From the NCBI GenBank assembly GCA_025454395.1, contig JALOOM010000010.1, forward strand, positions 1 through 64,000: a stretch of 64,000 bases of DNA. The letters are read 5' to 3'. Below are positions 52,599-61,200 of this stretch, in pieces. Under the pieces are notes generated by a model, which saw nothing but the letters and a program-made list of their open reading frames with translations, was not told the DNA's origin and searched no databases. Numbering within the stretch: the stretch's first letter is position 1; each line of letters begins with the position of its first letter. The position numbers were made by a program, and so were the translations under genes. The stretch comes from Elainella sp. Prado103. GTDB lineage: Bacteria; Cyanobacteriota; Cyanobacteriia; Elainellales; Elainellaceae.

Positions 52599-55500
52599 TT
52601 ACTCATAATTAGTGAGAAGCCGTTTTAAGATGTTCCCCGTTTTTTGTAATCGCTGCATTACACCAAATTCCCCAGTTTCGCCAGTACGGCGATCGTACTC
52701 TCGTACTAGATCCCGTAGTCCTAAAACAGGTAATCCTTTGATGAAAGCAATTTGCGGTATGGGATCAGCATTGTTTTTCGGCACAGTTTTGATGATGGCA
52801 AACAAGGGGCTATAACCCGTCTTCGCATCATTTTGATTAACCTTCAAGGCATTCTGGGTTGCTTGCTCTTGGAAGAGAATCGTCAGAGTGTGGCTGAGGG
52901 GATCATTCGCCTGAGGGTCAAAACTCTTGTCGGTACAGGAAACACCATTGAGCTGGATATCAAATGCGGTATTCGGTAGTTTTAAGGTACCAACCAAGTA
53001 TTGTTTGATCGCTTGATAGACCAGTCCTAACACGGGTTTAGATTTCGTTCCCCATTGGATGGGTTGAGTGGGTTGTACACCTTGTACCTGTAGCGTCGGA
53101 TTGTAGAACATGTCAATTTCGATCGCGATGACCGGATCGATCGGAGCAATATTTTGTACTGCTCTCGTGCCATCGATCGGTTTCAGGTTGGCATAACCTT
53201 GATGCAAAAGAGCCGCGTAGCTGCCTGTTACCGCCAACGTAATTTCCAGATCGGACTCCGCATCTCCACCAATCCCGCTGTATACAGCTTTGATAAAATT
53301 AGCAGGTTTCAAATTCGCAAGATAATGCTGTGATCGCTGCTGAAAATGGGTTTCAAATTGGGTTGAAACTTGATGGGCAAGTTTAATCGCTTCCCCAAAC
53401 CGCTGTTGTTTCTGGGCTGAAGTGGGTTCTGCTGGTCGCTCACCGAGCTGGGTCTTTAATGCATTTACTTTGGCACTAAAGACTTGATCAAATTGTTGCC
53501 GGAGCCCTGGATCAAGTTTTAAGTCATAAGCGTCTGAAAATTGACGCAAAAGAAAGGAAAGGGGAGCAATAACGCTAAAATCATCCAGGCTCGTAATCGC
53601 TGTTTTGGCAAGAGGGAGGTCAGCCGCCAGATTGCGCTGTTGTTCGATCGCCTGCCGATAGACATTCTCAGGAGAGCCGCAAATCATATACCCTCGCTCC
53701 CGCCGTTTTGGAGCTTTATCGGCTGCAGGAGAGACCCCTGCCTCAACTTCCCGCAGCATTTTGACATATTCGTCTACGTAGTAAAGATGAGTCGGCACAC
53801 GTAGCAAAATATTTCCGGTTCCAACGGCTTTGTCAACGATCAATCCACGAATATGTTGCCATTGCTCGAAAGCTTCGGCGGTATCGCGCCGGGGAATACT
53901 CACATCAATCAATTCTGCTTTGTAGTGAAATTTTTGAGGTTGGGCCGGAGCTTGGGCTTGAGGTTGGGCTTGGGGTTGGGCTTGAGGTTGAGCAAGTTGA
54001 GCCTCAAACGGAACCAGCAAACGGAACAGGAAAAACTCCTGAATAGTATGGTTCATCCGCACCGTGGACATGGCTAGCACCTTCTCTGGGACTACCCCAT
54101 CTTCAGCAGGTTGGGCAGGCAATTTACCCTGTAAGCGCCGAGGCGGAATGGTTCCGAAGGGATAGAAGCGTTCCGTTTCCGTTTGCCAGCGCCGTTTACC
54201 ATCTGGTTCAACGACATCGTCAACCCCCTTCAGTAAACCCAGGGTATTCTCCAATAGTTGGAGTGGATGCACAGTGACACTTTGAAAAAGCTGGGTGGCA
54301 TCTTTACGAGAGGCCAACTTGAGCGCAGGATGATTAGCAGGAATTCGGTTGGCTTCTTTGAGCTCAGTCAGCGCCCTTGCAGCCATCTCGCTCAAGAACC
54401 GTTGTTCACGGGTTTCAGTTGCAGTAGGCTGTACAGCGCCAGAGTTTTCCTTCAAAAGACGGCTAAATTCCTCCTTCGCTTTTTTCAATTGCTCTAGCAC
54501 AATGTCATGCACGACGATCAATGTCTGATGCCAATCCCGCTCAGACAAATTGGGATCGATCACAATCTGCGTATCCCAATCGCTTCTAACTTCCCCCGCC
54601 ACAAACTGCTGAGCATCTGGACGTTGATCGGTCGCCAGCAGAGCAGCAAGGGCTCGCCCGCCCTTGAGATAAAAGAAAAAGCGATCCCGATGGGGTGGAG
54701 GAGCCTGATCCAGAGCTACTTTGAGGCTACGAATCTGTTGAGGCATCCAGGTTTGCGCCAACCAGGGATAGACGTTTAATAATTCAGTCAATTTGCCGCT
54801 CACGGCCCGCCGCATATCATTCGTAATGGCGGGTAAAGGTTCTTCGTCTGGATCAGGCGGATCTACTGCATTAAAGTCTTCTGCGATACCTTGTCCGCCC
54901 CCTAAATTGGGCATTTGGGGCTTGGGCTCAGCAAACTGATAGGCAGGCTCTGGGCTAGACTGGGCTGCACTCAAGGTCGGGGGCGAGAGCGGAGGCGAGT
55001 CATCCAACATGCGATCGAACGCATCAAACCGCTGGGCCAGTGATAAATCCCCCAGATCATAAGCATTGGCATAAGTCATGTTTTTGGCGATCTGGTCAAA
55101 AATGGCATGACTTTGGGTGGGGGCTGGCAGCTCAGCAGATGGGGCAGACGGAGCCGCTTGGGTGGGAGGAGGCGCGGGTTGAGAGGGGGAGGATTCCGGC
55201 GGAACCGGCGTTGCAGATGTGTCAATCACCTGCTGTTGAGTGGGATCGTAAGTCTTCTCCCCTTTCAAAATGGACTGAATATCGGCCGCAAAGGCAGCCG
55301 CATCAGCCGACCATAAGTCATCATCATCAGCTTGAGCGTAGCTTGCCTGGGTTGCCTGAGGGGGAGTCGCCGCAGTGGCAGTTCTACCGATCGAGCCTGG
55401 ACTCTCAGGTTGGGCCGATTTGTAGGGTTGAGGCGCGGTATCCGGCACCACTGTGGCTTGTACCGGCGGCGGCTCCCCTGTCGAAGGAGTTGATGTTGGG

Positions 55501-55910
55501 GAAAGAATTGGGGTTAGAGTGGGGGCAATCGCATCCGTTGGTGCAGGCAGAGCAGGCGCAGGAACTCCATGAGCCGGAACTCCATGAGCCGGAACTCCAT
55601 GAGCCGGAACTCCATGAGCCGGAACTGTTTCAAAAGATTCCACCTCATACGCTGCCGTCACACTGCCCATCGCCTCTGCATCGGCATCCGGATCAAACTC
55701 ACGATAGTCCTGCCGGTCTTCACGCGCCCGATCGGCATAAGTCAGTTCGATCGCTTCATTGAAATCAAATGCCATGGCTTTGCCAGCGGCGGGCTCAGAG
55801 GCAGAATCGATCGATGGGTTCGCTTCGACCCGCTTAGGATCAGGTTGACAGCGGCTCTGAAGGCTTTGCTCAAGGGCAAAGAGGCGATTGGGAGAAGATT
55901 TGCGTCGCAT
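52599..55910 (-). CDS. Large tagged protein with nucleotidyltransferase-like segment
   Basis: 1103 residues, not recognised as a known family. Modules in order: tag NRLFALEQSL (8-17); FDFNEAIEL motif (48-56); five VPAHG repeats (~98-120); Pro/Ser/Thr-rich linker to ~260; FDQ...TYANAYDLG...QRFDAFDRMLD module (~262-310); then a large folded region. Around 417-446, LKGGRALAALL followed by SDWDTQIVID (Asp444, Asp446) has the GG...D-x-D spacing of a Pol-beta-type nucleotidyltransferase. A second weaker GSYAALLHQGY...EIDMFY pattern occurs near ~920-960. A QPQAQ repeat lies at ~640-660. No signal peptide or membrane helix is present. The first two modules are shared with the 339-residue neighbour. 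Confidence 0.65.
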   Translation of the reverse strand: MRRKSSPNRLFALEQSLQSRCQPDPKRVEANPSIDSASEPAAGKAMAFDFNEAIELTYADRAREDRQDYREFDPDADAEAMGSVTAAYEVESFETVPAHGVPAHGVPAHGVPAHGVPAPALPAPTDAIAPTLTPILSPTSTPSTGEPPPVQATVVPDTAPQPYKSAQPESPGSIGRTATAATPPQATQASYAQADDDDLWSADAAAFAADIQSILKGEKTYDPTQQQVIDTSATPVPPESSPSQPAPPPTQAAPSAPSAELPAPTQSHAIFDQIAKNMTYANAYDLGDLSLAQRFDAFDRMLDDSPPLSPPTLSAAQSSPEPAYQFAEPKPQMPNLGGGQGIAEDFNAVDPPDPDEEPLPAITNDMRRAVSGKLTELLNVYPWLAQTWMPQQIRSLKVALDQAPPPHRDRFFFYLKGGRALAALLATDQRPDAQQFVAGEVRSDWDTQIVIDPNLSERDWHQTLIVVHDIVLEQLKKAKEEFSRLLKENSGAVQPTATETREQRFLSEMAARALTELKEANRIPANHPALKLASRKDATQLFQSVTVHPLQLLENTLGLLKGVDDVVEPDGKRRWQTETERFYPFGTIPPRRLQGKLPAQPAEDGVVPEKVLAMSTVRMNHTIQEFFLFRLLVPFEAQLAQPQAQPQAQPQAQAPAQPQKFHYKAELIDVSIPRRDTAEAFEQWQHIRGLIVDKAVGTGNILLRVPTHLYYVDEYVKMLREVEAGVSPAADKAPKRRERGYMICGSPENVYRQAIEQQRNLAADLPLAKTAITSLDDFSVIAPLSFLLRQFSDAYDLKLDPGLRQQFDQVFSAKVNALKTQLGERPAEPTSAQKQQRFGEAIKLAHQVSTQFETHFQQRSQHYLANLKPANFIKAVYSGIGGDAESDLEITLAVTGSYAALLHQGYANLKPIDGTRAVQNIAPIDPVIAIEIDMFYNPTLQVQGVQPTQPIQWGTKSKPVLGLVYQAIKQYLVGTLKLPNTAFDIQLNGVSCTDKSFDPQANDPLSHTLTILFQEQATQNALKVNQNDAKTGYSPLFAIIKTVPKNNADPIPQIAFIKGLPVLGLRDLVREYDRRTGETGEFGVMQRLQKTGNILKRLLTNYE
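55564..55640. repeat. 15-bp coding repeat (VPAHG x4-5)
   Basis: Perfect tandem 15-bp copies in the N-terminal linker of the 1103-residue protein encode VPAHG. The unit keeps frame. Confidence 0.85.
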
Positions 55911-56044
55911 GGGTCAGGAGATGGGAAGAGTAAATGGGGGCTGCTGAATTAGTAGAGTAAATCGGTGGAATCAATCAGTGAGTGAAAGACACGGTGAATG
56001 GATGGGTGAAAGGTGGGATAAATCGGTAGGGGCAATCAGTGGAA

Positions 56045-57064
56045 TTAGGGGTAGGGTCTTTGCGGCGGTGGCGTATCTTGTTCGTCTAGACGACGATCGA
56101 ATTCATCAAAGCGTTGTTGGAGAGAGAGGGGCAGTGTACCCAAGTCAAAGGCTGTCGCATAGGTGAGAGTTTTGCCGAGTTGATCGAAAACAGAGTGGGC
56201 GTTGCTAAACTGCGTGGCAGAGGAGGAAACAGGGGGAGGATGGATGGATGGTTCGATCGAAGGTGATATTGTCGAAGGTGATATTGTCGAAGGTGATATG
56301 ATTTGCGATGACGTGGGTGAAGATGTGAGTGAGGACGTTGGTAAAGAAGTAGATGAGTTAGGCATGGGAGCAGCAGGAAGTGGCAGAGTCGGAGCCGGGG
56401 AGTCTGCTGGTGGTGAAGGCGCGATCCCAGGTGGGGTCAGAGTCTGGTGAGCTTGAGACTCGATCGAAAAAGCAGTTGGGTGATATTGCAGTTCGATCGC
56501 TTCATTAAAATCAAAAGCCTGGGCGATCACTCGTGATCGGGGATGATGTTCGCTGGAGTGACTGCTGGAGTGACTGCTGGACTGGCTATAGCGGGGATGA
56601 TGCCCATTGGAGGTACTATGATATTCAGGGCTAAACTGGGTCGATCGACCCTCTAAAGACTGCTCCAGAGCTAACAAACGGTTGTGGATGGCTCCTTGTC
56701 TCTGATGGTTGGAATCCCTCTTTGAATTACGCGGTGGACGGCTTCTTTGTAGGCTAGCTGCCAATTGATGCCAAGTATTTGCTTCGGCCCAAGCTTGCCC
56801 TTCTCTTGGTTGAGGTTGCTGAGATTGGAGTGGTTGAGATTGGGGTGGTTGAGATTGGAGTGGCTGAGATTGGAGTGGTTGAGATTGGAGTGGCTGAGAT
56901 TGCGATCGAAACTGGAGCGATTGTTCAAGTGCAAGCAGGCGGTTGTGGCTGGTCGGAGGATGAGGATGCGCAGCAATGTTAAATCCCAATGCACGTTGCC
57001 GTTGAGCCAGCAGCTCTTGTTCGAGTGCAAGCAGGCGGTTAGCAGTGGGATGGGAATCAGGCAT
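56045..57064 (-). CDS. Tag-repeat protein paralogous to the N-terminus of its neighbour
   Basis: 339 residues from the ATG at 57064 (a TTG at 57097 overlapping the previous stop is the alternative). The tag NRLLALEQ(S/E)L appears three times (9-18, 41-50, 128-137), separated by Gln/Ser-rich linkers with QPLQS repeats. FDFNEAIEL (184-192), a Ser/Pro-rich linker with PSTIS repeats, and the FDQ...TYATAFDLG...QRFDEFDRRLD module (last ~48 residues) follow. These are the same modules in the same order as residues 1-310 of the next gene, without the large C-terminal domain. It could be a loading adaptor or a remnant of duplication. There is no membrane or signal sequence. Confidence 0.65.
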   Translation of the reverse strand: MPDSHPTANRLLALEQELLAQRQRALGFNIAAHPHPPTSHNRLLALEQSLQFRSQSQPLQSQPLQSQPLQSQPPQSQPLQSQQPQPREGQAWAEANTWHQLAASLQRSRPPRNSKRDSNHQRQGAIHNRLLALEQSLEGRSTQFSPEYHSTSNGHHPRYSQSSSHSSSHSSEHHPRSRVIAQAFDFNEAIELQYHPTAFSIESQAHQTLTPPGIAPSPPADSPAPTLPLPAAPMPNSSTSLPTSSLTSSPTSSQIISPSTISPSTISPSIEPSIHPPPVSSSATQFSNAHSVFDQLGKTLTYATAFDLGTLPLSLQQRFDEFDRRLDEQDTPPPQRPYP

Positions 57065-57093
57065 GGGGTCTGGAGAGATGTGGGGAGAGAAAC

Positions 57094-57837
57094 TCAAGAG
57101 GATTTCAGATTCATGGTAACGATCGCATAGGGATCCAGGGCAATTTTGAGTTGATTGGATTCGGCATAGAGTTGGTCAGAGTTGACTTGCAGTTTGAGTT
57201 CGTTTTCGCTAGCTGACATGACCTCCACGTTTTGATCATTGATGACGGCAACGGGAAAATCATCTAAGGAAGCAGCGATCGCCAGATTTTCGCCCTTCAG
57301 GGTCAACACGGTTTTGCCCTGCTCTTTTGATAAATTGACGTTCGAAACTCGCGGGGCTCGCTGCTTCCGACGGGACTGATTGATCAGTTCCGCCAAATTG
57401 CCATAGTCCACTTTGTCCTCAGTCACTTTTCCCAGGTCAACATTTTTTTCTTCAACGGTGCGGCGTAAATCTTCCGCTGATCGAATCCCTAACTTTTTCA
57501 GTTCGCGACGTTGTTCTTCCGGTAGGTTGGTTTGATCGATCGAAGTCTCTTCTTTGCTAGGTGGGCGTTTGGTCACTTCTCGAATCTGGTTATCCAGAAT
57601 TGATCCCAACTGAAAGGTGACTTTGGAAGCACCTGTTTCCCCCGGTCGAGCTGTCGTGAACCGGACTGTATCGCCATCGAACTCCGGAAAAATTTGTAAA
57701 TCGAGTGACAGATCTTTAACAGTATAGGTTAACTTCCGATTTAAGCCTTTTACCGACAGTGTATCCTGAGCTTTGTCCAGCTCGTAGATCAATGAATCTA
57801 AAAAACTTTCCAGATTCCAGGCCACATTACCACTCAT
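57094..57837 (-). CDS. Trypco2-like small protein with IPT-like C-terminus
   Basis: 247 residues, unrecognised as a whole. Residues ~5-95 begin with a helix (ESFLDSLIYELDKAQ) followed by strands (KDLSLDLQIFPEF, DTVRFTTARPG, ASKVTFQLGSI), a layout like the trypsin-co-occurring domain 2 (trypco2) of bacterial conflict systems. A charged helical linker (~100-155) leads to a C-terminal beta domain (~165-247). It overlaps the upstream gene by 11 bp and the downstream frame by 4 bp. The family assignment is tentative. Confidence 0.6.
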   Translation of the reverse strand: MSGNVAWNLESFLDSLIYELDKAQDTLSVKGLNRKLTYTVKDLSLDLQIFPEFDGDTVRFTTARPGETGASKVTFQLGSILDNQIREVTKRPPSKEETSIDQTNLPEEQRRELKKLGIRSAEDLRRTVEEKNVDLGKVTEDKVDYGNLAELINQSRRKQRAPRVSNVNLSKEQGKTVLTLKGENLAIAASLDDFPVAVINDQNVEVMSASENELKLQVNSDQLYAESNQLKIALDPYAIVTMNLKSS

Positions 57838-58267
57838 TGTCTTTGACCACGCTTAGTTTAATTTGGTGAAATACTGGCATCACGCTGGTTTCAATCTGCT
57901 GGGTCGGTGGAGCAGCTTTCAGGCTTAGGTGTCCCTGCTCATCCACTTCAATGCGTAACTCCATCGGTAAATCAAAATTCAACTGTTCGACCGTCAGCAC
58001 TTGCCCCACTTCGGGATCTCCTATTTGACCAATGAAGCGAGCCATATTACTGATCAGCTCACTGACGGGAATGAGTGGATCGCTCTCCGTTGCCTCTGGT
58101 GCTTCTTCAAATTCTTCAAATTCTTCAAATTCTTCAAACTTATCTACTGGATGAATCGCTTCAACACCTCCTTCATGATTCTCGTTCCATCGACGCTCAC
58201 CTTCATTCTCCCCATCCTCAAATATCAACTTCTTGGTTGACTCATCGTCAGTTTCACGATCGACCAT
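57827..58267 (-). CDS. Small acidic protein, helix plus beta hairpin (trypco2-like)
   Basis: 146 residues. A highly acidic N-terminal half with EEF repeats (9-bp units; ~44-54) is followed by a helix (VSELISNMARFIGQI) and strands (LNFDLPMELRIEVD, HLSLKAAPP, FHQIKLSVV). The helix-then-strand layout parallels the N-terminal domain of the 247-residue neighbour, so the two are likely related. GGAGG lies 6 nt before the ATG, inside the end of the upstream gene, which it overlaps by 14 bp; translation is probably coupled. Confidence 0.6.
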   Translation of the reverse strand: MVDRETDDESTKKLIFEDGENEGERRWNENHEGGVEAIHPVDKFEEFEEFEEFEEAPEATESDPLIPVSELISNMARFIGQIGDPEVGQVLTVEQLNFDLPMELRIEVDEQGHLSLKAAPPTQQIETSVMPVFHQIKLSVVKDNEW

Positions 58268-61200
58268 AACCTGCCTCCTTCACTTGACGTACCGATTCCT
58301 TTCGTACCAAAGTAACTGAATAAACCGACACGGTTTGATCGAAAATTACTTTCATCCCGTTGATTAAGATCGGTTGATCAGCACCAGTCGCATAGGCTTG
58401 GGAAAATTGAGTATCCATGTGGGGGAAGATTGATTGGGCTTGAGATTGGGACAGAGAGGCGGCTCGCCGAGGTCGAGTCGCTTGGGCCAGCACCTGTGCC
58501 TGTTGGAATGCAGTTCCCATATTTTTGATCTGAGTCAGCAGGTTAAAAAATCGCCCTTTCGCAAACGATAAACTGATGAGAAAGACATTCTTAGCCACCT
58601 TGGACGTATCGAGACGATTGCCCGTATTGGTGGCGGTGCGAGTATTTGTGATGGCAGGCGTGAAATCAACATTCTGATCGACTAACCAATCCACTAAATC
58701 CATATTGGTTGCCGCCTGATCCAGAGGGGGCACATTTGCCCCTAATCGCGTGTTAATCACTCCCCAAGCTGGATTGCGTTGTGCTGGCAGCACTTGCTTA
58801 AACAAAGCAACCACTTCACTCCAAAAAGCGGTGCGATAGGTGTGACCCAATTTGATATCGTTCCATAAGGTGGTGTAACCATTCTGGCAATCGGTGAGTT
58901 CTTGATGGAGATTGCCGAGTTCAGGGCGGCTCGCTAATTCGGGTAAGCGAGTTCGAATCTGCCCGAAGAAAGCTGCCGGATCATCATCCAACATGGTGTC
59001 TTTGCTGCGATCCAATAAATAATCCAGAAATAGGGCCCGCAGGAATGCTTTTTGAATTTCACGTTTTCGATTAGGTTGAACGATCCATTCATAGATTAGA
59101 TGTAAAGTATCATGGGTTGTACTCGCTCTGATTCCGCCTGCATTACTATCTTGATTCCAGATCAGAATGTAGGGTTTGCCCTGGGGAGCAGAAGCTGGGT
59201 GGGTTAAGGCGGCTGCCATGCGGATTTGGGCCACATAATTGGCCATGGCCGGCATTTTCTGAGCTGGGGGCTCAAACCGATCGCCAGGATGGTGGATGGA
59301 AAGTCCTAAAATATCCTCCACCGTGTGAGAGGTCGCAAATAACTTTTCTTCCGATGGTAAAGGCAGGTCTAAACAGGAACCAAGATGCATCACAACACCA
59401 GCAAAGTTATGCCAGGTGAACCCCCCGACAACAAAATTAGGAATGCCAAACAGAAAGCTGGTTGCCTGCATCGTTTCCTTCACAAGCTGCCGATAAACAT
59501 TTAACCCTTTGCCATTGGGTAGCTCCCTCAGCTTCGTTGCCGAACTCGGCACTTTAGTGGTGTTTCGCCCGATCATGCGGGTGACGATCCGGACATGATC
59601 AGTTTGAAACTGATGGGCTAACAGGGCTTTAGCATGGAGGGAACCGGGCATGAGGGTCAGATCATCATCCCCCATCATGATCATCGTTTTCTGAGAGATG
59701 GCTTCCCCGATTAAACGTTGACATGATTGGGATCCCAGCGCGATCAATCCAGCAAAGTTAGCGACCGGATTTTGCGCTCGCTTCAAGGCCAACTGGAAAG
59801 CTGGGCCCACTAAAAAGACAATATTGCGCGCCCCACCATAACCTGCTTCTGGCGGCGGAGGGGGTAGCGGATTAGCATTCCAGTAAGCCGGATCGGGCTG
59901 GGTGGTGCCCAGCATCTCCCCAATGCCAGCTAGCTTGCCAAACTCTGCCACCTGCTGCATCGAAACATGGTGGATCGTCGCTCCCATCCGTCCAGCGAGG
60001 GCTTGTAAATAAGCTTGATTTTGCTGAAATAAGGGCACATTCTTCGCATCCGATTGGTCAAACACCAAAAACGGAAAATCGCGTAACTGAATGGCTGGGT
60101 TTGGGGTCGGTTGAGCCACGACGGGCGGAGTGCCAGGATTGGCTGAGGCCGGTGTGACGCGATCGGCCGGTTTACCGTTAACCCCGGCGGTTCTGCGTCG
60201 TCGGTAGGTCAAGGGTGGATAATTGACCGTCTCAATCCACTGCTGCAAATTTTCTAAACTGGATTCAACATAGGTAAAATCTTCGAGTCGTTTGCCAGCA
60301 GTCGGCACTGTGAAAACAATGTGGCGAATACCGGCAAGATAGTTTTGTAACGTAGGTTGAGCCAATTCTCGCAACTGGCGGATAATCTGCTGATATCCCA
60401 ATACGGCCATTTCTGGCCCCAGCCCATTTCTACCGCCCAATTCAGGCAGGTTCAAAACTCGAAAGCCAAAAATACGTAAAAATTCTGCAAAAACATGCTG
60501 CCGATCGGCCAACTGAATCGCGCCCCAACTGCCAGGGCTATTCCCCGTAAACCAGGTAAAATCCGCAGCGGATCCATTCAAGGCATGGGCTCTATCCGAG
60601 GTAGCCGGTAGAGCGGCTAAAGTCTTTGCCAGGGTGTTCACCACGGCAGTCACTTGCGGGACAAAGTTTGTGAGCTGGGTCTGGGCAGCGGTGATCGCAT
60701 CGGTTTCGAGCTGATCGATAATGGTGGCCAGTTGGGTCGCGGTGAGGGGGGCAGGAGCTGGAATCAGGCGAGTATTGATCAACGTATCGGTATAGAAGTT
60801 CGATCGCAGACATCGTACTAAATGCTCCACCTCTCGCCGCGCCTGACCAATCTGGGCATCTGTAAAGGGCGAATTCGGCTGATTTGCCATCCGCAGAACC
60901 GCCTGACTGATCCGATACCCCCCTTCCCGAATCGAACGATAGGGCTTATTCGCATCTTCTCGAAACGCATAAGCGAGCAATTTACATAGATCTAAAAGCG
61001 GCAAAGTTGCGATCAGGGTTTCCACTTGCGCCGGGGTCAGGCATTCGGCAGCGATCGCATACAACGCCCAAGTCAGATCGGCATGACCCAGATCATTGGC
61101 AGGCAGATCATCATAGCGCAACTTGGCGCGTATCTTCTGTCGGAATGCACTGAGAACTGTATTGAGAACGTTGGGATTCCCAGCAAAACGCTGATTTAGA

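Noticed and set aside
53541-56166. Plus-strand frames of 60-240 residues opposite the tagged-protein genes
   Set aside because: They lie fully antisense to long genes, include translations of the repeats (such as SMSRNSMSRN), and lack ribosome sites.
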